The notes under the pieces are model-generated. The model did not search any database. It saw only the letters and a list, made by a program, of their open reading frames with translations, and was not told the origin of the DNA. Made by a program: the position numbers and the translations under genes. 35,654 bases of DNA from Phycisphaeraceae bacterium (lineage in GTDB: Bacteria; Planctomycetota; Phycisphaerae; Phycisphaerales; UBA1924). The stretch covers positions 1 to 35,654 of the forward strand of contig JAHBWV010000002.1 in assembly GCA_019636845.1 (NCBI GenBank), written 5' to 3'. How positions within the stretch are numbered: position 1 is the first letter of the stretch; each line of letters begins with the position of its first letter. This document shows, piece after piece, positions 1 through 7,772 of the stretch.

Positions 1-105
1 GGGGGGGACGATTCGGCAGCGGTGAGGAGCGTTGGGTTTGTGGGCGCGGGGCGGTTGCGATGTGCTACATTGGGCGTTCTGTTCGCATGTCACCGGAGCG
101 CACGC

Positions 106-1479
106 ATGGATCCTGCATTGTCGTCGTCTGATCGTGGTCGTCGAGAGTTTGTCAAGGGATCCGCCGCGGGATTGGCGGGGCTTGGACTGAGCGGGCTTGG
201 TCTTGCGGGGCTGGGTCTTTCGACCGCGAACGCGGCACGGATCGATGCGCGGGGGCTTGGGTCGGGGCTGCGCGGCGGGTCGGACCAGATCAGGATCGCG
301 CTGGTTGGGTGCGGCGGGCGCGGCACGGGCGCGGCGATCCAGGCGCTCTCTGCGGATCCGGGTGTGGTGCTGTGGTCAATGTCGGACGTGTTCGGCGAGC
401 GGCTGGAGTCGTCCTTGAAGGGGATCACCGAGACGATGGGGGAAGAGGCGTCGGCCCGCGTGCAGGTGGCACCCGAGCGGCGGTTTGTCGGGTTTGAGTC
501 GTACAAGCCGGCGATCGATGCGGGCGTTGATGCGGTGTTGATCACGGGGTATCCGGCGTTCCGTCCGGTGCACTATCGGTACGCGATCGAGCGGAACAAG
601 CACGTCTTTGCGGAGAAGCCCGTTGCTGTGGACGGGCCGGGCGTGCGTTCGTTCATCGAGTCGGCGAAGCAGGCGAAGGCGAAGAACCTGGCGACGGTTG
701 TGGGGTATTGCTGGCGTTTCCACGACGGGATGGTGGCGACGTTTGACAAGATCAACTCGGGGGCGATCGGGCAGATCATGTCGGTCCATACGACGTATCA
801 CACGGGGACGCTGACGAAGCGGCCGCGGAAGCCGGAGTGGAGCGATGTGGAGTTCCAGATGCGGAACTGGTGGCACTTCACGTGGATCTCGGGGGATCAC
901 ATCGTGGAGCAGGCGTGCCACTCGATCGATCGCGGGGCGTGGGCGGTGGGGGATCGGATCCCGCTGCGGGTGAACTGTCTGGGCGGCCGGGCGGCGCGGT
1001 TCGGGCCTGAGAGCGGGAACGTGTTCGATCACTTTGCGGCGATCTATGAGTATGAGGGCGGGCTGCGGTCGCACCACACGTGCCGCCAGATCGATGGATG
1101 CCCGGCGGACAACAGCGACTACATCTACGGGACGAAGGGGTCGGCGACGGTGAACGGGTGGGTGCCGACGTTCGAGACGCGCGACCTCGACAACAAGCGG
1201 ACGTGGCAGTACACAGGCCGGGCGGATCGGGACATGTACCAGTCGGAGCACGAGGAGCTCTTCAAGTCGATCCGCGCGGGCGCGCCGCTGAATGATGCGC
1301 TGCGCGGCGCGAACAGCACGCTGATGGCGATCATGGCGCGGATGAGCGCGTACACCGGGCAGACCGTGTCGTGGGAGCAGGCGATGAACTCGAAGGAGTC
1401 GCTTGTGCCGGAGTCGCTGGAGTGGGGGCCGATGGCGATGCCGCAGGTCGCGATCCCCGGCCAGACCAAGCTCATCTGA
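106..1479 (+). CDS. Tat-exported Gfo/Idh/MocA family oxidoreductase (first of two)
   Basis: A 457-residue NAD(P)-dependent sugar or polyol oxidoreductase of the Gfo/Idh/MocA family, probably acting outside the cytoplasm. A twin-arginine signal is visible (GRREFVK, residues 11-17, then a Gly/Leu-rich helix ending near ANA at 41-43). The Rossmann motif GCGGRGTGA lies at 68-76 and the family motif EKPVAV at 170-175. A conserved segment with W-H-F-T-W followed by SGDHIVEQ resembles the planctomycete secreted subgroup. The start is the ATG at 106 because GGAG lies seven bases upstream and the twin-arginine motif then falls close to the N-terminus; the in-frame GTG at 22 would put 28 unlikely residues before it. 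The next gene is a paralogue. The substrate cannot be told from sequence; a carbohydrate is inferred from the family and from the sulfatase and rhamnosidase elsewhere in the window. Confidence 0.9.
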   Translation: MDPALSSSDRGRREFVKGSAAGLAGLGLSGLGLAGLGLSTANAARIDARGLGSGLRGGSDQIRIALVGCGGRGTGAAIQALSADPGVVLWSMSDVFGERLESSLKGITETMGEEASARVQVAPERRFVGFESYKPAIDAGVDAVLITGYPAFRPVHYRYAIERNKHVFAEKPVAVDGPGVRSFIESAKQAKAKNLATVVGYCWRFHDGMVATFDKINSGAIGQIMSVHTTYHTGTLTKRPRKPEWSDVEFQMRNWWHFTWISGDHIVEQACHSIDRGAWAVGDRIPLRVNCLGGRAARFGPESGNVFDHFAAIYEYEGGLRSHHTCRQIDGCPADNSDYIYGTKGSATVNGWVPTFETRDLDNKRTWQYTGRADRDMYQSEHEELFKSIRAGAPLNDALRGANSTLMAIMARMSAYTGQTVSWEQAMNSKESLVPESLEWGPMAMPQVAIPGQTKLI

Positions 1480-1486
1480 TGCTCGT

Positions 1487-1688
1487 GAAGAGAACGCAGA
1501 GGTCGCAGAGGAAGCCAAGAGTGGCGCAGAGGGAAGGAGTGGCGAAGACATGAAACAGTTCATCAACTCCGCCTTCATCTGCCTTCTCCTTCGTCCTTTC
1601 CGTCTCTGCGACTCCGTGTCTCTGTGGTAAAGACTCTTCGTTTTCTCTGCGTTCCTCCGTGTCTCTGCTCCGCGTTCTCCCCGCCTTT
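1487..1688. repeat. Imperfect inverted purine/pyrimidine repeat (GCAGAG-type)
   Basis: The spacer between the two oxidoreductase genes has a purine-rich left arm with repeated GCAGAG units (about 1487-1550) and a pyrimidine-rich right arm with repeated CTCTGCG, GTCTCTG and TCCGTG units (about 1574-1688). Read on the other strand, the right arm again gives GAACGC, GCAGAG and ACACGGAG words, so the RNA could fold into a long imperfect hairpin. This is a style of intergenic repeat seen in many environmental bacterial genomes. Small frames across it give nonsense peptides and are not genes. Confidence 0.55.
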
Positions 1689-1703
1689 CCGTAGGAGTTT
1701 CCG

Positions 1704-3047
1704 ATGTCCGAAAGCACCGTGACCCGCCGCGACTTCGTCAAAACCTCCGTTGCCGGTGCTTCTGCGCTGGGGCTCATGTCTCTCTCGGGCACGAATATGG
1801 CCTTTGCCAGTTCGGGGCGTTCGATGGATTCGATCCGTCTGGGCGTGATCGGCTGCGGCGGGCGCGGCACCGGCGCCGCCATGAACGCCCTCGAGGCCTC
1901 ACCCGATGTCCGATTGGTCGGCATGGCCGACCTCTTCACCGATCGCATCGGCGGCGCGAGGGGATACCTCACCTCCAACGACAATCCGTGGCGCGATCGC
2001 GTGGACCTTCCGGACGATCGCGTGCTCACCGGCTTCGATTCCTACCAGCGCATCCTTGAGAACGATCTGGACATGGTGATCCTCGCGACCACGCCTCACT
2101 TCCGGCCCATGCACCTGCGTGCCGCGGTCGAGAAGGGGTGCCACGTCTTCGTTGAGAAGCCCGTCGCCGTCGATCCCGCGGGGATCCGCTCCGTGCTTGA
2201 GTCGTCCGCCATGGCCGACGAGAAGGGTTTGTCGATCGTGGCGGGGACGCAGCGTCGGCACGAGACGTCGTACCGCGAGGCGATGGCGCGGATCCGGGAC
2301 GGGGCGATCGGCCGCATCGTCACCAGCGAGGCCTACTGGAACCAGGGCGGGCTGTGGATGCACCCCCGCCGCCCCGAATGGTCCGACATGGAGTGGCAGA
2401 TCAGGAACTGGCTCTACTTCACGTGGTTGTCGGGAGATCACATCGTCGAGCAGCACGTGCACAATCTGGATGTTGTGAACTGGGCGATGAGCGTGTCGAG
2501 CGGCGAGACGCACCCGGACAAGGCGACGGCGGTCGGGGGGAGGCAGGTGCGGACGGACCCGGCGTATGGGCACATCTATGACCATTTCGGCGTCTTGTAT
2601 GAGTACGCGTCGGGCGCGACGTGCATGTCGATGTGCCGCCAGCAGGACGGAACGACGGCGCGCGTGGAAGAGGTGATCCGTGGGACGCGGGGGTCGTTCA
2701 CGCTGCGCCCTGGAGCGGCGGACCTTCGCGTAGCTCCGGGAAGCGGGGGGGGCGCGGGGGGAGGTGAGGACCCGTGGAAGTTCACCGACCAGAACAACAA
2801 TCCATACGTGCAGGAGCACGTGGACCTTCTCGAAGCGATCAAGTCCGGCAAGCGCGTGAACGAGGCGAAGCAGGTGGCCGAGTCCACGCTGACGGCGATC
2901 ATGGGTCGCATGGCCGCGTACACCGGCAAAACCGTGACGTGGGAGCAGGCGCTGAACTCCAAACTCGACCTCACGCCGCCCTCATACGAGATGGGCCCGC
3001 TGCCGACGCCGGAAGTCCCCATGCCGGGGAAGACGCCGCTGGTGTAG
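1704..3047 (+). CDS. Tat-exported Gfo/Idh/MocA family oxidoreductase (second of two)
   Basis: A 447-residue paralogue of the preceding gene. It has a twin-arginine signal (VTRRDFVKTSVAG, RR at 8-9), a Rossmann motif GCGGRGTGA at 50-58, the EKPVAV family motif, and the same SGDHIVEQ and MCRQQDG segments in its second half. A Gly-rich insert (GSGGGAGGG) interrupts the C-terminal half. AGGAG at 1693-1697, six bases before the ATG, fixes the start. Both proteins end in closely similar sequence (W-E-Q-A-x-N-S-K, then MGP and PGKTPLV or PGQTKLI), which points to tandem duplication. The expected role is NAD(P)-linked oxidation or epimerisation of a sugar in the periplasm; the substrate is unknown. 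It converges with the pYEATS gene, only six bases apart. Confidence 0.9.
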   Translation: MSESTVTRRDFVKTSVAGASALGLMSLSGTNMAFASSGRSMDSIRLGVIGCGGRGTGAAMNALEASPDVRLVGMADLFTDRIGGARGYLTSNDNPWRDRVDLPDDRVLTGFDSYQRILENDLDMVILATTPHFRPMHLRAAVEKGCHVFVEKPVAVDPAGIRSVLESSAMADEKGLSIVAGTQRRHETSYREAMARIRDGAIGRIVTSEAYWNQGGLWMHPRRPEWSDMEWQIRNWLYFTWLSGDHIVEQHVHNLDVVNWAMSVSSGETHPDKATAVGGRQVRTDPAYGHIYDHFGVLYEYASGATCMSMCRQQDGTTARVEEVIRGTRGSFTLRPGAADLRVAPGSGGGAGGGEDPWKFTDQNNNPYVQEHVDLLEAIKSGKRVNEAKQVAESTLTAIMGRMAAYTGKTVTWEQALNSKLDLTPPSYEMGPLPTPEVPMPGKTPLV

Positions 3048-3053
3048 GCCGCA

Positions 3054-3437
3054 TCAGGCGGGATAAAACTGCAGCTTCTTCTCTTTTGCCGCCTCGGCAT
3101 CAAGGTCTTGGTCGAAGCGGAGTGAGTGAGCAACGACCTGTTCGCGTCCACGAAGATCGTGGATGATCGCCGTCATCTCAAACGTTCCCCACATCCATAC
3201 TTCAAACAGGCAATCCGGATTGGCGGGCGTGCGCTCAACGGTGAACTGGTTGGGCGTGAATGTCTCGTGCAGGCGGTACGTGACCGACTTCACAAAGGGG
3301 ACATCACGACCGTCGAGCCGGAGAAAGACACGATACCACGTTGTGTCGCCGCTTTTGCGAAACAGCACCTGCCTGTGGCGGTCGCCGGGCCTCACAAGCG
3401 TGTCTTCGATCGAGATGTCGAGTGCCTGCGGGAGCAT
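3054..3437 (-). CDS. pYEATS domain protein (prokaryotic YEATS)
   Basis: A 127-residue protein that is almost entirely one YEATS-like immunoglobulin-fold domain. The order of motifs is diagnostic: V-x-Y-R-L-H-E-T-F at 52-60, then M-W-G-T-F at 82-86, then a closing hydrophobic strand followed by VVAHSLRFD. In eukaryotic YEATS readers the equivalent LHxSF and GWGxF motifs form the acyl-lysine pocket, and the matching His57, Thr59, Phe60 and Trp83 are present here. Prokaryotic YEATS domains have been proposed from comparative genomics to be sensory parts of predicted bacterial immune systems; no ligand can be assigned from sequence. The ATG at 3437 is the only start before an in-frame stop at 3477-3479 and has no clear Shine-Dalgarno. 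It lies 62 bases downstream of a same-strand membrane protein gene. Base composition is visibly less GC-rich than the neighbours (about 55 percent in one 60-base line counted). Confidence 0.82.
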   Translation of the reverse strand: MLPQALDISIEDTLVRPGDRHRQVLFRKSGDTTWYRVFLRLDGRDVPFVKSVTYRLHETFTPNQFTVERTPANPDCLFEVWMWGTFEMTAIIHDLRGREQVVAHSLRFDQDLDAEAAKEKKLQFYPA

Positions 3438-3499
3438 GATGGGCTGAGTGTATGTACGCGATAACGAGTGGCGTGTTCAGCGACTTGGCGAGTCGAGGT

Positions 3500-4114
3500 T
3501 CATTCTGTGCCCAGGCTCGGCGGATCAGCGGCTTTCTTGATCGGCGGAGCCGACATGGCTGAGGGCATCTCGGACGCGGTGCTCGCGGGAGCGCCGGATT
3601 GTGGTGTAGCGGGAGGTGCTCCTGGGGGTAGCGGCCCCTGTGTCGGCGTTCCGGGGGTCGTCGTTCCGTCGTCTGTATTGGCTTTCGCTGCGGCTGATTC
3701 GCCGAAGTAGTACCCGATGATGGAGCCAACGAGCCCGCCAAGACACGCAACAACGGTTTGAAGCCCATCCTTCAGATTGTCGTATGTGCCGCATGGGTAC
3801 GCCAGACTGGGCCAGAGCATGAGCACCATGGCGATCAGAAAGATGCCCATGAGAACGAGCGCAAGAAAGTTGCGAAAGTCATCGATGATGGTTGTGAAGA
3901 ACCACTGGAGCCACTGCCACGGACCGATGCGGCTTCCGTTCGTTGTTGTAGCATCTGCGGCGTTAGGCTTGAACCTCCCAACGCCCGCGAGCCACATCGC
4001 CCACGTTGCGATCGTCAAAATCGTCACGCCTCCGAGTAGGATGACGAGGATGATGCGAGGTGCGCCCGCAAGCGTCCATACCGATGGGGTGTTCGATACA
4101 GCAGCTAGCAGCAT
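3500..4114 (-). CDS. Three-helix membrane protein with Pro/Thr-rich tail, partner of pYEATS gene
   Basis: A 204-residue protein not recognised as a named family. Three hydrophobic segments are visible: residues 21-43 (IILVILLGG onward), 83-101 (FLALVLMGIFLIAMVL) and 118-137, the last carrying GGLVGSIIGYYFGES, a Gly-zipper helix ending in YYFG. Between helices 1 and 2 is a Trp-rich stretch (PWQWLQWFF). The last 65 residues are a low-complexity Pro/Thr/Ala tail. It precedes the pYEATS gene on the same strand, so a membrane-anchored sensor or effector pair is the natural reading, but this is inference. The ATG at 4114 has no Shine-Dalgarno; an AT-rich stretch holding GTTATCG lies just upstream, and a similar word lies upstream of the pYEATS start. 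Composition is less GC-rich than the flanking genes, which could mean transfer. Confidence 0.72.
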   Translation of the reverse strand: MLLAAVSNTPSVWTLAGAPRIILVILLGGVTILTIATWAMWLAGVGRFKPNAADATTTNGSRIGPWQWLQWFFTTIIDDFRNFLALVLMGIFLIAMVLMLWPSLAYPCGTYDNLKDGLQTVVACLGGLVGSIIGYYFGESAAAKANTDDGTTTPGTPTQGPLPPGAPPATPQSGAPASTASEMPSAMSAPPIKKAADPPSLGTE

Positions 4115-4178
4115 GTAAATACGATAACACGCGAAGCTCCGCGACGCAACACTAACGAGCGGCGAACAAGTTTGAAAG

Positions 4179-5510
4179 TCAGCCTCTGAACCTTCTCACC
4201 ACCGCCGTGTCGTTCTGCCCGCCGAAGCCGAACGAGTTCGACAAGCACACCTCGACGCCGCCCTGCGGATTCAGGTCCCGCGCCGCGTTCGGCACATAAT
4301 CAAGATCGCACTCGGGATCGGGCTCGGAGAGGTTCATGGTGGGGGGGACGATGCCGGTCTTGATGGCCATGACGCAGGTCATGAGTTCGACCGCTCCCGC
4401 GGCCTGGATCAAGTGCCCGAGCATGCTCTTCACCGAGCTGAACGGGATCTTCGGGGCCATCGGCCCGAAGACGCCCTTGACCGCCGCAGTCTCGATCGCG
4501 TCGTTCTCCTGCGTCCCCGTGCCGTGCGCGGAGATGTAATGCACGCCCGGCCGTCCATCCGGCCCCGGCTCACGCGGGTCGATCCCGGCCTGCTTCAGCG
4601 CCTGCCTCATGGTGGCTTGCGCGCCCCTGCCGTCGGGCTGGATATCCGTGATGCGGAAGGCGTCGGCGGATGAGCCGAAGCCGGCGATCTCGGCGAGGGG
4701 CGTCGCGCCGCGTGCCTTTGCGTGCTCAAGATCTTCGAGCACCAGCATGCCCGCGCCCTCACCCATGACGAAGCCGTCGCGGTTCTTATCGAACGGGCGT
4801 GCGGCCGTTTTGGGCGAGTCGCTGCGCTTGCTCATCGCGGTGAGGCGGATGAAGCCGGTCATGCCGAGCGGATGGATCATGGAGTGGGTGCCGCCCGCGA
4901 GCATCACGTCGGCATCGCCGCGCTTCAGGATCTCGAAGGCCTCGCCGATCGCCTGCGTACTCGCGGCACACGCCGTCATGCAGTTGTACGCCGGCCCACG
5001 GAACCCGAAGGCGTGCGCGAGGTGCGAGAGGGCCATGTTGGGCTCCTGCTCGTGCTCGTGGTGCGGCTCCATCCGTCGTTGCGCGGTGGAGGCCCATACG
5101 CCGGAGTCGATCGTGCGGGTCTCGGGGTTCCAGCCGGCCATCTGCATGGCGGCGTAGTGCGAGAAGTCGTGGGGGCCTTCACCGGAACCGAGGTACATGC
5201 CGGCGCGGGAGGGCTTGGCCATGTCGTGGGGCTTGAACGAGGCCTGGCGGAGGGCCATCGACGCGGCGGCGAGCGCGAATCGCGAGTTCCGCGCCGCCGC
5301 CGAGAAGGGTGTGGGATCGTCGAGATACTCGGCGAGGTCGATGGGCGGGGCCTGTGCCGCGAAGTTGGTGACAAAGGTTGAGGCGTCGAAGTGTGTGACG
5401 GGCCCGATGCCGGAGTCTCCGTTGAGGAGGCGCGACCAGACGCCCTCGAGCGTGGTGCCGAGCGGCGTGACCCATCCCATGCCGGTGATGACGATGCGGC
5501 GTTGGCCCAT
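4179..5510 (-). CDS. FabF-like beta-ketoacyl-ACP synthase with intact active site
   Basis: A 443-residue condensing enzyme of the KAS II type, which joins malonyl-ACP to an acyl chain with loss of CO2. The catalytic set is complete: Cys181 in TACAAST, His329 in SAHGTGT, Lys361 and His366 in [13 protein letters not shown], plus the [15 protein letters not shown] motif at 246-260 and a C-terminal [10 protein letters not shown]. It is about 30 residues longer than typical FabF, largely from a His/Glu-rich insert near 149-157 (PHHEHEQEP). It is the last gene of a three-gene minus-strand operon, 30 bases after the GxxExxY gene and downstream of a degenerate ketosynthase. That pairing resembles the active/inactive ketosynthase heterodimers of type II polyketide and aryl-polyene systems, although no acyl carrier protein is present in the window. 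A housekeeping FabF role cannot be excluded. Confidence 0.9.
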   Translation of the reverse strand: MGQRRIVITGMGWVTPLGTTLEGVWSRLLNGDSGIGPVTHFDASTFVTNFAAQAPPIDLAEYLDDPTPFSAAARNSRFALAAASMALRQASFKPHDMAKPSRAGMYLGSGEGPHDFSHYAAMQMAGWNPETRTIDSGVWASTAQRRMEPHHEHEQEPNMALSHLAHAFGFRGPAYNCMTACAASTQAIGEAFEILKRGDADVMLAGGTHSMIHPLGMTGFIRLTAMSKRSDSPKTAARPFDKNRDGFVMGEGAGMLVLEDLEHAKARGATPLAEIAGFGSSADAFRITDIQPDGRGAQATMRQALKQAGIDPREPGPDGRPGVHYISAHGTGTQENDAIETAAVKGVFGPMAPKIPFSSVKSMLGHLIQAAGAVELMTCVMAIKTGIVPPTMNLSEPDPECDLDYVPNAARDLNPQGGVEVCLSNSFGFGGQNDTAVVRRFRG

Positions 5511-5540
5511 CGGACGGTGTTCCTCGGTTGCGGGTCTCGA

Positions 5541-6167
5541 TCACTCGAAGTCGGCGGTGTTGCCGTCGGGGGCGTCGCCCTCGTCGTCGTCTTCGTACTC
5601 CTCGTCGTCGCCTCGCATGGCGTTGAGCTTGTCGGGGTTGAGGACGCGCACCAACCCGTCCTTGAGTCGTCGCTCGCAGAAGTTGATGATGAGGCCGAGT
5701 TCGAGGTCTGCGGCGCGGAGCTGTGCCCGGACGGTGCTGCGCTCGTACGAGCCGATCTCGCCGGGGCGGGCCATGAGATCGACGACGAAGCGGTCTTCGA
5801 CGTAAAGGTCGGCGGTCGCGGAGCCCACCTTCTCGCCGGCGTAGACGACATCGAAGGCGTGGTTGAGTTTGAACTTGAGCCCGGCCTTGGTCATCTCGGT
5901 CTTGAGGGCGTTGATGTAGCACGACTCATCGAAGCCGGGGCCGAGTGCCTTGTGGACCTCGATCGCGCAGCCGATGACGCGCCGGCTCATGTCGGTGAGG
6001 TTGGGGTCGAGCTCGGAGAGCGGCATGCCGCGGCGCTCGCCTCCTCGTTCGCCTCCGTCGCGTCTGTGGCCGCCATGCCCGCCATGGCCTCCGTGTCCGC
6101 CGTAACCGCCTCCATCGCGTCGTCCGCCGCCGCCCCTGTGTGAGTGTCCGCGATTCTGCTCGTACAT
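5541..6167 (-). CDS. GxxExxY protein (PDDEXK_3-like) with Gly/Arg/His-rich N-terminus and acidic tail
   Basis: A 208-residue protein with three parts. Residues 1-48 are low-complexity, rich in Gly, Arg and His, including GHGGHGGHGGH and RGG-like words. Residues about 55-180 form a GxxExxY domain: the signature GFDESCY at 78-84, a core strand ADLYVEDRFVVDLMA, and INFCERRLKDGLVRVLNP. The last 22 residues are strongly acidic (DDEEYEDDDEGD). The GxxExxY family belongs to the PDDEXK nuclease-like fold; the usual core E-x-K appears here as D130-x-M132, so nuclease activity is doubtful. The ATG at 6167 is chosen because AGGGAG lies eight bases upstream; the frame stays open further upstream only because it runs antisense to the GC-rich ketosynthase-like gene. 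It sits between two ketosynthase genes with gaps of 38 and 30 bases. Its function is unknown. Confidence 0.85.
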   Translation of the reverse strand: MYEQNRGHSHRGGGGRRDGGGYGGHGGHGGHGGHRRDGGERGGERRGMPLSELDPNLTDMSRRVIGCAIEVHKALGPGFDESCYINALKTEMTKAGLKFKLNHAFDVVYAGEKVGSATADLYVEDRFVVDLMARPGEIGSYERSTVRAQLRAADLELGLIINFCERRLKDGLVRVLNPDKLNAMRGDDEEYEDDDEGDAPDGNTADFE

Positions 6168-6205
6168 GCCGTGAACTCCCTGTTCGAAGAGATGAGTAGT
6201 GACCC

Positions 6206-7540
6206 TTACACGGCTCCCAACACGAGAGCCGCGTTCTGTCCGCCGTTCGATGAGGTGCAGACGAGCACCTTTCTGAGTTGTGCCGCCCGCGCGGGCGCGG
6301 GGCCGGCGTGGAGGCCTACGGAGGCCTTCCCGCTGTGGAGGCGCGCCGGGAGCATCTGCTGCTCGATGCACATGGCCGCGATGCCGACACGGACCGCGCC
6401 GTCTCCCGCGAGGTTCTGTCCGAGTTGCGGAGAGAGTGTCGCGAGTTCGATCGATGCGAGCCTGTCGCCGAAGACTTCGCGGAGCGCCTCGCCCTCTGCG
6501 CGATCCATCCACGGGACGCACGCCGCGAGGGGGAAGATCGCGTCGATCTCCTCGGGGGTGCAGCGTGCGGAGTCGAGTGCGGCCTCGATGGCGTATCGGA
6601 GCCCGTCGCTCGGGATGGTCTGGTCTTTGGCGAGAGGGGGCACCGAGGGGGGGCCGGACTGGGCCGCGCCGAACCCGAGGAGGCGAGCGTGCATCTTCGC
6701 GCCGCGTGATGCGGCCGCGCTCTCTTCTTCGAGGATGAGGATGCCGCCCGCTTCGCCGGGCAAGCCGCCCGGTGAGGCGTCGTCGTAGGGCCTTGCGAAC
6801 GCGAGCGGGTCTGCGTCGTGCGGCGCGTCGGCGAGTCGCCCGGAGACGATCATGCGCGACATGCCCATCATGGAGATGCGGGACTCGGCCCCGCCGCTGA
6901 AGCAGAGGTCCGCGGCGTCGCGCTCGATGACGCGCGCCGATTCTCCGATCGAGAGCAGGCCGCTGGCATCCTGGCAGGTGATCGTATTGCTCGGCCCCTC
7001 GCACCCGTGCAGGATGGTGACGTGGCAGGCGAGCATGTTCGGGAGGTACTTGAGCATCCAGAGCGGCGGGAGGTTGTTCATTCCCGTCGCGCCCCACTGG
7101 CGGATGTCCACCTCACCGTCCGCGCTCTTCGAGGTGGAGAGGGCTGCGGCGAGTTCGGGGGTCTCGGCGGAGATAAGCCCCGCGCCGATGTGGCACCCCA
7201 TGCGCTCGGAGGGATAGGTCATGCCGCTCTGCGCATCCTCGCCGAGCGCGGCCCGTGTGATGAGCCCGGCATCGGCGACGGCGATGTGTGCGGCTCCGAC
7301 AGCGATCTCGATGTCGCGGGCCATGACCTTGACGGCCTTGCGATAGTGCTTGGGGACGAAGTCTTTGGCGGAGAAGTTCTTCACCTGCGCGCCGAGGCGG
7401 CAGGAGAACCCGCTCGCGTCGAAGGCGTCGATCGGGGTGATGGCGGTCGCGCCGGAACAGAGGCCAGCCCATGCCGCGTCTTTACCGATGCCGTAGCCCG
7501 TGACCAGCCCGATTCCCGTGATGACGACTCGTCGTGACAT
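6206..7540 (-). CDS. Degenerate beta-ketoacyl synthase (chain-length-factor-like)
   Basis: A 444-residue thiolase-fold protein starting MSRRVVITGIGLVTGYG and ending in SSNGGQNAALVLGAV, plainly related to the ketosynthase two genes downstream. Ungapped alignment around each motif shows the catalytic residues are gone: the active-site Cys position holds Asp191 (TITCQDASG in place of TACAAST), the first His is replaced by Leu338 (no HGTGT), and the second His is Gln375 (LGQNLAGDG in place of LGHLIQAAG). It therefore cannot condense like FabF and more likely acts as a partner subunit, as the KS-beta or chain length factor does in type II polyketide systems. The ATG at 7540 matches the normal family start; an upstream extension would overlap the divergent promoter region. 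It is the first gene of the operon with the GxxExxY protein and the active ketosynthase. Confidence 0.85.
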   Translation of the reverse strand: MSRRVVITGIGLVTGYGIGKDAAWAGLCSGATAITPIDAFDASGFSCRLGAQVKNFSAKDFVPKHYRKAVKVMARDIEIAVGAAHIAVADAGLITRAALGEDAQSGMTYPSERMGCHIGAGLISAETPELAAALSTSKSADGEVDIRQWGATGMNNLPPLWMLKYLPNMLACHVTILHGCEGPSNTITCQDASGLLSIGESARVIERDAADLCFSGGAESRISMMGMSRMIVSGRLADAPHDADPLAFARPYDDASPGGLPGEAGGILILEEESAAASRGAKMHARLLGFGAAQSGPPSVPPLAKDQTIPSDGLRYAIEAALDSARCTPEEIDAIFPLAACVPWMDRAEGEALREVFGDRLASIELATLSPQLGQNLAGDGAVRVGIAAMCIEQQMLPARLHSGKASVGLHAGPAPARAAQLRKVLVCTSSNGGQNAALVLGAV

Positions 7541-7772
7541 GCCGCGGCCTGTGGTCCAGAAAGAGGTGCGTCCAAGGGGCCCTGTGTGGCAAGGGCACGG
7601 GTAGAACCGAAGGGAACCCAGCGCCGTGAATCGCAGAGGATCACGATCGCCACCGATCATAGTCCCAGCCCACCCGCCCCAGTCGAACGAGCACGCGGTA
7701 CATTGGCCAGCTTCGATTCCCAATCTTCTCTCAGCGTCACACGGGAGATCTGAACACACTGCGGGGCCAGAC

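Noticed and set aside
376..1578. Long open frame antisense to the first oxidoreductase gene
   Set aside because: It is an Arg/Pro/His-rich reading of a GC-rich gene on the opposite strand, with no family motif; similar frames occur opposite nearly every gene here.
1371..1630. Short plus-strand frames crossing the first gene's end and the repeat element
   Set aside because: They translate the GCAGAG-type repeat into nonsense ending in LCDSVSLW, a familiar artefact of such elements.
6168..7097. N-terminal extension of the GxxExxY protein by 310 residues
   Set aside because: The extension overlaps the ketosynthase-like gene, is Arg/Pro-rich noise, and a good ribosome-binding site sits at the internal ATG 6167.
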